A DNA stretch of 64,000 nt from Blasia pusilla (GCA_050084515.1 CM114274.1:31124001-31188000), one strand, 5' to 3'; positions 47,950 to 62,386 are shown, counted from the stretch's first letter. Notes: a model not told the origin generated them from the sequence alone. A program made the numbers and translations.

Positions 47950-48482
47950 TGGCTACGCTTTCCTCCACCATGTTGTGCTAAATGTTCTCGGCGGTCCTAA
48001 AAAATCTCTCAACGTAGGGGAGGCGTTCATAAGAAGCACCCCTCTCGCACCCGTGTCTACAAGGTCGGGTCAAGGATTGCGTACCATGACTGGATAGCCT
48101 GAGCCTCTGTCACCCCCTCAATGACGTTGATCAACGGGCGCAAGCGAGTCTAAGCCTCATGCAAACTCTCACCCGTGCGCTTCTGGAATTCGTGGATGCT
48201 CCACAACTTCTCCGTCCGTACCTCTTGGTAACTCGCCCTCAACTCAACAAAGAACTCAACCACTAGGGTGAACCTGGGACGAACCCGACTAGACAATGCA
48301 GCTGCTCCACTGCAAGTGACCCCTCCTAAAACATCACTAGTGGAAGAGGAATTATCCTCTCTTGAGTCCTCCCCCTCATCTGGGAACGGCTCCGTCCATG
48401 ACACATAGTGTGGGTCATAATAGAGTCGCCATGCCTCAATCTCCTGGGCATATTTGTGGGAGAACTCATGGTAATCGTCCAT
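47950..48482 (-). pseudogene. Ty3-like gag, broken
   Basis: The frame starts near 48482 (MDDYHEFSHKYAQEIEAWRL). It carries an acidic patch (DEGEDSREDNSSS), then VVEFFVELRASYQEVRTEKL and HEFQKRTGESLHEA, and reaches a TAG. Beyond it the same reading continues with RLRPLINVIEGVTEAQAIQS and RVREGCFLMNASPTLRDF. This is the Retrotrans_gag pattern, in which a helix with FxxRxxES is followed by a second helix pair. Gag forms the capsid-like particle. Stops show it is defective. Confidence 0.7.
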
Positions 48483-50490
48483 GGGCGCCCCCTCTAAATC
48501 CTAGAACATACCATTCCATGCTATAAATGGGTTGAACTCTCTAGAGTTCCTAGCCCGATGTGAGTCACACCAACTCCTAAACTACGCCATTAAGTCGTGT
48601 AGCTCTATAGTGCCCAGATCACCCGAAAACCTACGCGGTCCACTACCCCGATCATCCATCTTGTACGCCCAACTGGTAGGACTACTCAATGTGTACGGTG
48701 GATCACTAACACACTCCTCTACACGCTCGCCCTCGTCTGAAGACGACATAGAAGGAGATCAAGGTGGTCTCTCACATGGAGACCCTCGAAACCTCGCACC
48801 ACTCCGGGTAAACCCTCCAAAGCTACTCTAAGATCCACTACCTTGCCTCTCAAAATCCCAAAAGGACGTCGTGATGGCCCTCGTGCCTCTCTCACATGAT
48901 CACTCTCAATCTTGCAAGTAATCCCTCAATCACTAAAACTAAAGATGCGACATTCAATCTACACTCTCTCACTAAGACGTGTGTTGTACGGCAACAAGCG
49001 GCGCAATCCAAAAAATCAACTGATCTATCGTCTCATTGACAAACCATCCTCAACTCTAGACATCCCACACAGGTCTATGTCCCCTAAACCCATACATCAT
49101 TGATACTCCTAGTATCAGCACGAAACCCAATATCCCAAATAACTTCCCTATATCCGGAAATCCCTCGCACGTGCAGGGTAAGAGACCAGAATGGGTAACC
49201 TGACAATAATGTCAATGTCGCTCCTCGATAACTGCAAATCTTGACCCCAACTCGGTCGTGAAGACAACTCCTCCAATCAGCAAGTTGTACTCCCCTCGTA
49301 CTGACGCTGCTAAAACCTCCTCGATGTGCGGTGCACGTTCGGCGCTCCGGTGCGGCACTGGCAGCACGGAATGGCTACAAACGACACAACACTCAAGAAT
49401 GGGGTGCGGCACTCGGCAGCATACCCTCCTCAATTAACAATACACACGCTCTACTCCTAAGTGAAGGAGCAGCTCTGCAATCGAGACGGTGCAGTACGGC
49501 CACAAGCGGCACAACACGGAAATCGGCGGCGCGTTGTGGCTACGGGCTCACGACACGGTACTCGATCGTCGTCGAGTGGCTACCAATCACAACATAGCAA
49601 TATGAAATGAAAACTCAAATTCCATAACCCGAGGTCACCTGCCATTACTGGTTGATGACAAAATTGCGATGCTAGTGGCTGCCAAACCAAAATACGTGCT
49701 GGTGACGCAAGTTAGAGAATCAACGGTGGTCGTGGAAGACCCTCCACTCCGTAATGGCGGAAATGGCAACCAAAGTGTTTACAACTTCCGAACGCGGCTC
49801 TGAGCATCGCTAGGCACCGGTCGACGATGGACTATGGACGCTGGCGGTGACGGTGATGGTGATGGTTGACCGTCAAAGGTGATAGTCGACCGTTGATAGT
49901 GACTATGACGGCGATGGCCGCCGCCCGCGCGGCAACTGGTTTAGGGTTTGAACAATTTAACCCTAAAAATCGCCTAGCAATCGCAGTTTTGCAAGATTGA
50001 GGAGAAATTTTTGCTCGCAACTCCAAATTGCGCACCGTATGTTGCACAACGTGCACACTTTCATGATCTATGACAATGTCAAAAAATATTTGAAATTGGA
50101 CTTTTTAGTAAAAAGTGACGGGGACTGTCGTAAAACCCAATGTCTCTTTCTCCTATACAAAATTCGGGAACGCTTCCGCGCTGATTTCTCCTAACGAAAA
50201 TGTAAAACATCTGAGAACACAAATCAGCAAGCTACATGGTATTCCTAAGATCACCGGCATGGAGAAATTAGCCCCCGTACTCAATTCCGATCGGAAATTG
50301 GGCAGCGCTTCCGCGTGCCACTCTTCCACACGAAAAATTGGCAAAGGAAACATCACAAGTAAGCGAGTCTTGCTCTAGTGAGCACTCCCATGAACTGCTG
50401 AACGGGGAATACGATCCCCAACCTGCAAAACCAGCGAGTCACCAGCCAGCTCCCCCATGAAGCTCTCTCATTCACTCATTCTCTCTTTGT
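48483..50490 (-). other. Non-coding upstream part of the Ty3-like element
   Basis: No coding sequence is supported. It may be 5' LTR plus leader, but no direct repeat of it was seen at the other end of the element (43766-43870). It contains GTGATGGTGATGG-type short repeats (49846-49900) and two similar AACGCTTCCGCG / AGCGCTTCCGCG patches (50170 and 50305). Confidence 0.4.
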
Positions 50491-51007
50491 AAAATAAGAT
50501 CCAATCTCTCTCACAACATCATAGTTCTCACATGTGTGCACTCTCACATGTCTCTCTCAATGTCAAACCAAACCCACTCTCTTAATGAAAGGCTTGGGTT
50601 ACACACAAAAGACAAACAAGATCATAGTTCCCTCGCCTCATGCCAAGAAGTTCAACAAAGAGATAATGAGCTCTCAAGCTCTCTCTCCTTGAGGTACACC
50701 CCTCCCCTCTCCCAAGGTCTCTCCATGGTAACCTATGCTCCCAAGTCACCCCCTTGGCTCTTGACCTGATGGAGGAGGTCAAGGGCCACTTACCAAAAAT
50801 AGAAAGGCGATCATATACTCAAAATGATACTTACCTAAAATAGTAAGTTTCTAAATATGGCTCCAAATGAACCGAAACGAAGGGGAAACCTGCTCTCTCA
50901 GGTTTCACGGGGCCTCAACAGGTCATCCTCCACCTACTGAGTCTATCCTCCACTACTTGCAAAGATGCTCTACTAGATCTCACCGATCTATCTTAAAAGA
51001 CGTGACA

Positions 51008-51963
<956 letters not shown>

Positions 51964-52309
51964 TACAATGGTCCTGATGCTCCACCTCATGAGAGGAAGT
52001 TCAAAGATCTTGACGAGGGGCAATTTCCCATTAAGTCTTGAGACAAAGTCGTGTGATAGTTTTTGTCGCAAATGAGGTGGGATATTGTCCAGCGACCGAT
52101 GCATAGGCTTTACCACGGATTAGAAGGCGATTGGACAAAATGGTGCATCCTTTTTATATTGCCGCCTATCACCACAACCGTGGAGGTGAGGTGCAAGAAA
52201 GCACTTCGGCATCATAGACACTCATACTAGCTACACTCGATGGAAGAAAGTATTCAGGCACTTCTCCAACGACATAAAAAAAATAGAGGAATCTGAACAA
52301 GAGCGAGCG

Positions 52310-53259
<950 letters not shown>

Positions 53260-55060
53260 TCCCCTCCCCCTTAACCATGAGTCCAAAAATCATGAAATTT
53301 TTCCCAAAAGGGCAATCCAACCCCACAAACACACGAGAAAATAAAAAAATTACAAATGACCACTCACACATGAAATTAAAAAATGTAAACCCTAAATAAG
53401 GTTTTTGATTTTTGGAATTAAAATGGGGGCCCAAATCGCAGATCTGAACCATTGAAGATGTGGGAGGTTTGAATAAAAAGGCTATGGAAAATAAGCATCA
53501 CCATCCAATGGTGGGAATAAAAGTTATCACCATGTTACCATGAAAATGACACAACGGCTTGGAAAAGACTACTCAAAGTCCTCATCCTCCTTCTTGATCC
53601 ACCATTTTCTCCCTTCCCACTTTAGCACTACTCTAAAAATCATGAAATTTTTCCCAAAGGGCATCCCAACCCGAGGAACACACGAAAAAAATAAAATTAC
53701 AAATGACCATTCACACGTTCAATTAAAAACTGTAAACCCTAAATAAGGTTTTTGATTTTTAATATTAACATGGGGGGTTAAATAGCAAATCTGAACCGTT
53801 GCAGATCTGAACAAGGTTATGACAAAGATGCATCATCATCCAATGGTGGAAATAAAAGTTATCACTATGTTACCATGAAAATGACACAACGAATTGCAAC
53901 AAGACTACTCAAAGTCCTCGTCCTCCTTATTGATCCACCGTTTCTTCCCTTCCCCCTTAAGCATGAGTCTAAAAATCATGAAAAATTTCCCAAAGGGGAA
54001 ACCCAACCCTAGGGGAAAATAAAAAATTACAAATGACCATTCACACATGGAATTAAAAATCATAAACCCTAAAGAAGGTTTTGATTTTTGGTATTAGCAT
54101 AGGGACTTAAATGGCAGAACGGAACCGTTGAAACTATGGAGGGAATAAATACCTTTGTTTTTGCAAAGTTTCACCACCATCCAATGGCGGGAACAAAAGT
54201 TAACTCCACTATAACTTGAAAATGCCACAAGGACTCGAAAGAATCCTACTCAAGGCCCTCTTTCCCCTTCTCGGCCCCTCTTTTTCTACCCTCCACAAGG
54301 GGCCAAAAAATCATGAAATTTTTTCCAGTGTGGCACCCCTAACCCAGGAACATAGGGCAAAAGAAAAAACTTCAAATGACCACTCTCACACATGGAATAA
54401 AAAATTGTTAACCCTAAATAAGGTTTTTGATTTTTGGTATTAGCATGGGGGCTTAAATGGCAGTTCCGAATTGTTGAAGCTGTGGAGGGATTGAAGACAT
54501 TAGCTAGAACCATGTTTCACCACCATCTAATGGTGGGAACAAAAATTAACTCCATGATAACATGAAAATGCCACAAGGACTCGAAAGAATCCTACTCAAG
54601 GCCCTCTTCCTCCTTCTTGGCCCCTCTTTTTCTACCACCCACCCTCCACAAGGGGCCAAAAAACTCTGGGAAACTTTTCCCATGGTGGCATCCCTAACCC
54701 AAGAATACAGGGCAAAAGAAAAAACTTCAAATGACCACTCACACATTGAATTAAAAATCGTAAGTCCCAAAACGGGTCTCTCATTTTTTGTTAGAGCATG
54801 GAGATCTAACAAGCAGATCTGAACTGTTGAAGATGTGGAGGGATTAAAGAAATTGGCTTGTGCCAAGTTTTACCACCATCCAATGGTGGGACCAAAGGTT
54901 AGCTCCATGATAACATGAAAATGGCAGAGAGACGTGTAACAATTCAACCCAAATTCCTCCTCTTCGTTCTTGAGACCTCTTTTAGTACCCTCCCACCTGA
55001 ACCGAGGGTCCAAGAATGTTAATTTTTTTCTAGAGGGGCAACCCAATCCTAGGAACGGAG
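53260..55060 (+). repeat. Satellite-like tandem array, six diverged units of 335-354 bp
   Basis: Anchors AAAAATCATGAAATTTTTCC occur at about 53287, 53637, 53973 and 54308, with degenerate ones at about 54660 and 55014. Each unit also has CAAATGACCA.TCACACA, AACCCTAAATAAGGTTTTTG, ATGGGG..TTAAATGGCAGA, and the inverted repeat CCACCAT-CCA-ATGGTGG, then ACCATGAAAATGACACAACG. Units differ by small indels and many substitutions, so the array is old. No coding function. Confidence 0.9.

Positions 55061-55063
<3 letters not shown>

Positions 55064-55128
<65 letters not shown>
55064..55128. repeat. (TA)n microsatellite
   Basis: Uninterrupted TA tract of about 65 bp at the right edge of the tandem array. 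Confidence 0.95.
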
Positions 55129-55129
<1 letters not shown>

Positions 55130-55179
55130 CAAAAACATTAAAAAACACGGTAACATTGGAGCATGAGATCACTAAAACA

Positions 55180-55398
55180 CATTAGTTATTGTTTATGACT
55201 CAGTATTACTAGGCAAGTGAAACAAGTACGACTAGTCATGACTAAAGGGTATTGATAACTACTTTAGTAATAAGCAGATGACTATGTGAGTTGTGCAAAC
55301 ATAAATTTTAGGACTAAACCATTTCAGTCATAATTTGAGTCATTCTTACGGTGAGTCATTTAAAGCCTAGTCATAAAAACCACACATTTCTTGTAGTG
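55180..55398 (-). mobile_element. CACTA element terminus (right end)
   Basis: Read on minus from 55398: CACTACAAGAAATGTGTGGT followed by TTTTATGACTAG, close to the left end of the CACTA element at 4839 (CACTAGAAGAAAATGGTGGC, TTTTATGACTA). Subterminal AGTCAT/ATGACT motifs continue to about 55190. The following triplet is TTA. No matching left end was found between 50 and 55 kb, so the element is truncated or its left end lies further off. Confidence 0.6.
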
Positions 55399-55566
55399 TT
55401 ATATACTTCTACTCCTATATTTTCTTACATATTGTATCTATGATTCGTAGACATGCAAAAGGAAGCGTTGCGTTAAAAAAATGTTGAGTTTAAAGAAACA
55501 ACTCTTATATGATCACAAGAAAATAGACTCTTTCTAATATCCTCTGGTGGGATAAGACTAGAGCAG

Positions 55567-56896
55567 TTGCGCACGCTCAAACATGAGTTTCACCTGTCTG
55601 TGCATTTAATTGTTGACCTCACCTTATCAAAGGTATCCCATCTCATCACTACAATAAATCTTGCAAGCACCAATGGGGAGCTCCCTGATTTCACACCACC
55701 CGGACTTGATGATGACACTCCTCATTTTGTGCCCATTCTACCTGACTTTGACAAAGTCAATATCAAGTCTGAGCCCAACTCTTTCACATCATCCGCTGAT
55801 CTTACTACCTTTGAACTTGACACTCAATTTACATCACTAACAAAGCCCAAATGCCCTTAGTACTCTTTCAGGTATGCACTTTCAGGATTTTTCTGTTTTC
55901 TTTTCATTTTTTAAAATTTCTGATTGACTTCATTTCCAACCATCTTCATGTTTCTACATTTCTGCATATTTACTTTACTCCAGTATGGCCTCCCATTGTT
56001 ATGTTTGTATTTGTGATTGACAACATTTATAACCATCTTGCCATTTCTACTTTTGTGCGCACTTGTATGACTCCACTACGGTTTTCCATGCAACAATCTC
56101 AATCCTATCTCCCCAATTTGTTAAAAATTCAGTTCTACACATTATCCAATGACATTCTCACATAGTTTTGAGCGTTTTCCTAGAAGGATATTATGACACT
56201 TTCATAACTATCATTGCAAACTCTGTATTTTGTTTCAACTTCATTATAAACTTTTTCCCGATTTTGTATCTCTTATTTTGAAGACAAATTTTATGTATTC
56301 TTTCACTTTGCTTTTGATTCTTTCCAATCACCTACTCAAATTACTCCCATTGCTGCTCAAAGTATCCACAATCGCATTTTTCATTTCCTCTTGGATTTGT
56401 AATGGACTGTTGTGATCTGTTCACTTTCTGCCCAATTAATTTCTTCTATTTTCTGCATTCTCAATTTATCTCACTCCTCAATATTCCTTTTGAGTTCAAT
56501 TTCGCAAATGAGAACCAAAATTCATGCTAACGTCGTGTATTCAACCGTGTTGATCCCACTTCAAACTCTCCACCTGCCCAACTCAATGTTGAAACCTCCT
56601 TAGGTTCCCATGTTCCACTTCAAGTCTAGACCAGGGCACTTCATCATTTGGATGAGCTCCACGACAGGAATTCTGCACTTTCATCACATATTCCTACTCT
56701 CACTCAAAAGGTTCGTGATGCTATAGAGGAGACACATAACGCTACTTCGGACATCAATTAATACAAGAACAACCTTGCTGATGCATTTGCATATTTTAAG
56801 GACTTCATCAAAGATACTCAACATCACATTCAAGGCAACCCCAAGTTGCACCTTCATGCAGCTCTCATAGAATCCTTGCTACGCACGTTTTTTTAG
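55567..56896 (+). pseudogene. Unrecognised decayed coding sequence
   Basis: Two open segments look like former protein. Segment 1 is 55567-55860 (98 codons, acidic and Pro-rich: PPGLDDDTPHFVPILPDFDK). Segment 2 is 56630-56896 (LDELHDRNSALSSHIPTLTQ, KVRDAIEETHNATSDIN, a TAA, then NNLADAFAYFKDFIKDTQHH), a probable coiled coil. Between them the sequence is AT/CT-rich with no clear coding signal. Whether both belong to one gene is unknown. No family is recognised. Confidence 0.35.
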
Positions 56897-57482
56897 ACAT
56901 TTTAAGCTTGCTTACGAAACAACTATGATTACTTTCACATGCTTACCTTCAATCAGAATGCACTCATACTCTCAATTTTGTCAATTACTACACTAAACTT
57001 CAATGTTTAATTGGTTTGCATTCCACACATCATGAGCTTGCAAGCCATTTCTAAAAGTATTACAAGTTTACCTATTGCCCATAATCACTTCATGTTGCTA
57101 CATTTTCAGCAAACAATGATTTCTGTATTTTTTTTCTAAATCAACCACCAATGGTTTCCACATAATTTCTTCTCACTATTGAAATCTATCCAAACGGCTC
57201 TATTTCAAAATTACAAATCTGCCAATGGCCCCTCATGTATGTCCACCTAATTTTTTCTATCACTTTTGTGTGACCTCCATCACACTTACTCAACACTACA
57301 ACAAGCATTCCCTTGCAAGTTATAGATCAGTTCAATGCACTTTACATGAGCAAACTCCATGTAAGTAGCTTTTTTTTCCATGTAAGTAACCATCATCCAT
57401 AAAAAAAAATACCTCGGGGTGCTGCACTATTTCCAAATCTTCACTCCTTCACGCTCTTCGTGCACTTTCAACCCTTCTATCA
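56897..57482. other. No recognised feature
   Basis: AT-rich sequence with stops in all frames. Confidence 0.4.
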
Positions 57483-57674
57483 TCTATATTATTATGGGAG
57501 AGTGCCTTCTTGATTTGCAAACACGTGGTAACTGGGCAACAAGAAAATGTTTCACATTCTATGGGCACCATGATAAAATCTGAAAGTGTGCAAAATCATT
57601 AATCATTCACGGGCTATACACTACCTCTTAAACTCTTTTTTAAGTTCCTATGCATGGCACAAGAACCTTACTAG
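57483..57674 (+). mobile_element. Short non-autonomous Helitron (192 bp)
   Basis: Starts TCTATATTATTATGGGAGAG after an A and ends CTAG before a T. The 5' 100 bp match the Helitron at 2483 (CTT.CTTGATTTG.AAAC, ACACGTGG.AACT.G.CAACAA). Before the end is a degenerate hairpin (CCTATGCATGGCACAAG) in place of a perfect stem. A second, older terminus-like string (CACGGGCTATACACTA) lies at 57608-57623, matching the true end of the 2483 copy. Confidence 0.55.
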
Positions 57675-60600
57675 TACTTTTTTAATTCAACTTTACACTT
57701 TCAACTCTACCTTAGCATGTGTTAGTTAATCTACCTTTACACTTGTTTTTTAAAGTGTGAAGAGGAGATTCCTCTCCTCTCCTCTTAGCACATGTTAAAA
57801 AAAAAACTAGGGTAAACGTGTGAAATTACTCAATGTTATTAATCTTCAAATGCCATTTTGGATCAATTTAAAAAATGAACCATCCTATATGTGTGAGATT
57901 GCTCTCCTCTCCTTATAAAGAGCTATCTCCTTAATATTTGTTTAAGAGGTCTCTTTCCAGTAATATTATCCTCAAGAAGACGTCGTCCTCGAGAAGTAGG
58001 GAAACCGAAATTGATGACCTTCGCCTCACTAATGGGTTGAAAGCGCGACGCGCTCCATCTCTATCTCTCATCAAGCGTGGGAGACATTGAAGTATATTGA
58101 CGTAGGCGTAATTGACATCTTCGTACATCGAGAAGAAGCCATGAAGTGTGGAAAGAATCAAAGCTCGGTTTTTCCAATAGGCGTAAGGTGGAAGGGGAAA
58201 CAGGTTTGGATTCTGGAATCAGCAGTTGCTATTGCTGTGGATTGCAACGCGGTCGGCGCTGCGCGGAGGACTGCGGCCTGAGGCTGCAGGGAAGAGCTAT
58301 GGCTTGCGTCGGCGTTGCGACATTCGCCAAGGTATAGAAGAGCCACGGCAGATGGAATTGTCTAAGGAGTCGAGGATGGATCCATCGCCTTTGCAGCGCA
58401 TTCGAATGCAGATAGATATCTTCTGATGTAATGCTGTGCTAAGAGTGAAGGTTGGCGTGTATGTTTTCTCAGATCCGAGAAACCATCATGTTTCGAGGAG
58501 GATTTCGCAGCGAGTGGAAGAGTTAACCGTTCAGTCGAGCCAGAACTGAGGATTGTCAAGGACAGAGGCGTGTGAAGGTCCGGATTAGCTTAGAGTGACT
58601 ACAGGCACCGGAAGTCCTTTCGAAATCCTCCAAAATCGTCCGAAAATTAGAGTCCGTTTCCTATCTCCTGACCGGTCAAATGATCTAAATTTATATTCCA
58701 TGATCGCCAAATCGCTACCGCCTGACTCCTAAAGGCGATTGTGTGAAGGAGGATATAAGATTTCGTCAGGAATCTGGATTACAATTTGAAGTAATAAGAT
58801 GACAGCACTTTGGACGCTCAATTACGGAATCGGTGACGTGACATTCTGCAGGATTCTCACAGGATGAAGGAACCGCTGTCACAGATACTTCTGGAAGCTT
58901 TGCTCGGTCGTGGAGGAAGGCTTGGTCCACCATGGAATGAACCTGAGAACCATAACTGAAAGGAGAGAAGCCTGTCAGTTCCTGCAATTGACAAGACCGA
59001 CATATTATCAGACGGACTCCTCAACTGAAACGGATTCCTGGGAAACAGCCATGCCTCGGCTCGTCGGATTGCGAATTGAATTCAAGACATGGCCGCTGCA
59101 GCTACCCGACTCACCCTTAGTACAACCCGATGAGGATCTTTGAAATGAAGGAATTGATATTTAGATAAGTTCGTCGTTCGGAAGAAGAGCATTCACACTG
59201 ATGGTGCGGACCAACTCAATCCTTGTGAGTATCAACGAAAAGTCGACATTAGTGCATTTGAGAAGATCAGTGTGCCAGGTAGAGTCATTCACCTTGCGGA
59301 AGTGAAAGATGTCTGCCCACGTTTCATACTGTACAGAGTCTCGCACTCCTGTACAAGCACTGCCTAGGAATGGTCGGGTGAGTCAGATTACAGTCAGTCT
59401 CCGGGTCACACACCAGTCCGTTTAAGAGATGGAGGATTCCTCATCCCTGATCGAGTTCCGTGCGTTTTCAGAGTATGTAGCGAACAGCAGAAAAACCTAA
59501 TGGTCTCTCTGTCTCTCTGTCTCTCTCTCTGTGCACAACCCTACGCAAGTGACTAGTATCAAACGCAAACGTTCACTATCTAGCTTATGATCCGCAGCAG
59601 GACGGCATTCTTCTCCTCACCTACTCGGTATCACCCCTCCGCTCGTCGAGGAAAGATCGGATCTTGCCAAGAGGCCGAATGCGTTCACTCGGCTCCGTGG
59701 AGGTCATTGACGAAAAAGCCATTCGTCAACAGTCAGGCAGTTTGAGGAGGGAGGCTGGGAGTCTGCGGGAATCTCATGAGCAGTTGAAAGACAGACTCCT
59801 CTGAAATTCAGGGCTCCAAATCCTGATCGGGCCACACATCGGGCGTGTGTCCGAGCGAGAGCCGAAGGTCCGGTTTCAGATTCCCTCCTTGGAATTACAA
59901 CAATTAGCAGCAGAGAACGATCGACGCCAAAGCACACAACAGTAAAGCAGACCAGGTGCTTCCGGCTCTACACAGATCCAGAGGACATAATTGTTTGAAT
60001 CGTCCCAGTAATTCCCTCTCCCGTCAACCATTTCTCTCCATCTCGCTGTCGAGGAACTCGCACCAGCACCAGCACCAGCACCAGCACCATCAGCACCATG
60101 GCACCTGATAGCCATATGCAAGCTGGAATCCCCGGCCAGTTGGCATCCAGCTAGTCGCGCCCTTCCTATGTGCAAGGCTGGAGCATTGAAGACCTCATCT
60201 CCGCCTGGATCAGCCTTTACCTGCACTAGAAAACTCCACAGAAACCTTCGCTATATCTGGATTCCGTCCGCTTGTGGACTCGCGATTGAATATGCCCTTC
60301 CACCGCACCCCGCCTCTCTTCCTTCCTCCCTCCCTCTCCTTCGACTTCTGTCAATGAAGCAGGGGGAAAGTCCGGGTAGAATACAGTCGTAGTGGAGCTA
60401 CATATCTGTCTGTCTGCCTATCTGTAGCACACTACAGATCGGATCGTCAAGACGACGTGGGGGAGGGAAAGGAGGAGAGACGTATCCATGTGTGCACACG
60501 AAAGCAGAGAAGCCAGCTGCAGCAGCAACAGAGCCTGCGTGGGTGCTTTTGGGGTTTGACACCGGGCCGCTCGGTGGATCTTGGTCAAAGGCTTAATCCC

Positions 60601-60800
60601 AGGAGAGTTGTCGCCAACTGGCTCGTATGTTTTTGTCACCGGGCACATGAGGAGGTAGAGTCGGTTCCATTGTTATTCCCTTCTCTTGGTGTTGTTGTTG
60701 TCGTGTTTCTCGATGACTACTTTTCTGTTTGTCTTTCTATATCCACAAACTCGTCCCTCCGGTTTCCTCATGCGGTTGTCTTCTTGTTCTCCTTTCTTGG
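57675..60800. other. GC-richer gene-like stretch, gene not identified
   Basis: From about 58.0 to 60.8 kb the composition resembles the 23-38 kb gene island. Minus frames at 59346-59161 (TNVDFSLILTRIELVRTISV) and 60226-59876 (with an Ala-Gly run from GCACCAGCACCA repeats at 60061-60090) could be exons, but no domain, splice chain or homolog was recognised. A CTGTCTCT repeat lies at 59503-59532. It may be a poorly conserved gene or a decayed one. Confidence 0.35.
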
Positions 60801-61949
60801 TGGGTAGGGGGAAGGCCGTTTTTCTTCTTTTCAGAGCGGGTCATGACCTCTTTTATTTCACATATGGGTTTTCCATTCACTTTTCTTGAGTTCTTTTCTC
60901 ATGATTCTTTTTCATTCTTTTATTGACTTCTTTTGTGCTTGTCTATTTTCATAAATTCAACTTTCTCCCTCGTCTCATATTGCCATTTCATTTTGGTATG
61001 TGTCACTCGGAGTGCAACATGAACGCTTTCATGAAGCAATTTAATTCATACATGAAATTAGTCAATGGCCCTTATATCATATATGAAACTTGTTGATGCT
61101 TGTGAGACGTGCATAGAAACAAAGATTATAAGAATTCCCCATCAATACCTTAAAATATGTGACCCTCAAATGATCTAAGGTTGTCCTTGTCAAAACAGTG
61201 TTGGCTTAGAGTGTCGGGTGTGAAGAGAGGTGTTCAGTAATCAAGAGGGCAATCCCCTATAATAATCTAGATGGAATGATGAAATTCAAACATTTTCAAT
61301 CCTTTTTAAATCCCACTTTTCAAAATTTTATGAAGGATTCCATAAAATCCTCCTGACGAGAACATTCTCCTCATAGAAGCATGCACATTCACAACTTCTC
61401 TGTATTACACTGGCATAAATATTTTGTTTCACAAACTATTATAGATAATGGCATTCAATTTTTTTCAAACCTACATTGTCATCGACCAAAATTGATATCA
61501 TTTATCGAATTAGTTCCATATATAATCTATTATGATCATTCAATTGTAATAGTCTATCCTATCTTGAGAGTTACATGAACATCATATGGAAAAGCAACTA
61601 TTCTTGATTTTTTTTCCAATTTATGACTCATGACATGCCCTAATACATCCATACCCATGCTCTCCATTTCATCCTTACAAAATTATCATATAATTTTAAC
61701 ACACGAAAGAAAATGAAGGAAAATAAGATTTTATCAAATTGTAAATATTTTGAATCTAGAGGAAAGATCTATTTACTCTGTGAAGAAGATTCTTGTTGTC
61801 GTAATCATGCAAATTGTATCTTCAATTTATACTAATTTGGGAATAGTTATGATACAAGATACATATGTAATGTGGATCTCTCACATATATAAAAGATCCG
61901 TAAACCATCAATGAGTGTTGTGTTGAAATACATCACATTATACGTGCAA
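60801..61949. other. AT-rich, no recognised feature
   Basis: T-rich on plus (60.8-60.97 kb), then AT-rich. No gene or repeat identified. Confidence 0.4.
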
Positions 61950-62295
61950 CCTGCCCAATAGAGTTGATGATAGACTTAGTTTCTAAGGAAGCATACATAC
62001 ATAAGCAATTATGCAAACTCATCAATGATACAAAAAATGAGTGTGATATGATTATAAGGTTGGTTAGGGACTTAGTTGCAATTATACCTACATTATCGAT
62101 TGGATTGTATTAAAAATGTGTAATGTTCATGCAATATGTTATGTCTATCACTCTATATTACGACGCTCGCCATCTAGTCCTTGCACAAAGTATGCATACC
62201 CCTAGGGATATGTATCATAACATACTTTGATCCATGAAGGGACGAATGATTAATATAGGAAAATTATTACACTTGTGAGGGAAAGACAAAGGGTT

Positions 62296-62296
<1 letters not shown>

Positions 62297-62382
<86 letters not shown>
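62297..62382. repeat. (CT)n microsatellite
   Basis: Uninterrupted CT tract of about 86 bp. Confidence 0.97.

Positions 62383-62386
<4 letters not shown>

Larger units (their letters stand above)
43766..50490 (-). mobile_element. Degenerate Ty3/gypsy-like element with DNA methyltransferase and PHD finger
   Basis: The insertion limits come from the interrupted R2 repeat. Order on minus: gag (48482-about 47950), zinc knuckle (about 47790-47600), protease-like region (about 46830-46370), cytosine methyltransferase (about 46025-45310), integrase (about 45310-44617), linker and PHD finger (44550-43871). Many frameshifts and stops make it a dead copy. No reverse transcriptase or RNase H was found. 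I could not identify LTRs at its ends or a primer-binding site; the 2 kb at 48.5-50.5 kb has no coding signal and may be 5' LTR or leader. Details of the parts are listed separately. Confidence 0.75.
43641..51007 (+). repeat. LTR-like repeat R2, copy split by the Ty3-like element
   Basis: The left 125 bp (43641-43765, ending CTCCAAT) and the right 517 bp (50491-51007, starting AAAATAAGATCC) join exactly as in the intact copy, where CTCCAAT is followed directly by AAAATAAGATCC. The 6.7 kb between them is therefore an insertion. No target-site duplication is visible at the junction. Confidence 0.75.

Noticed and set aside
42995-51007. R2 copies as the two LTRs of the Ty3-like element
   Set aside because: The right copy lacks its first 125 bp, and exactly those bases occur on the left of the insertion. 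A nested insertion into a second tandem R2 unit explains this better.
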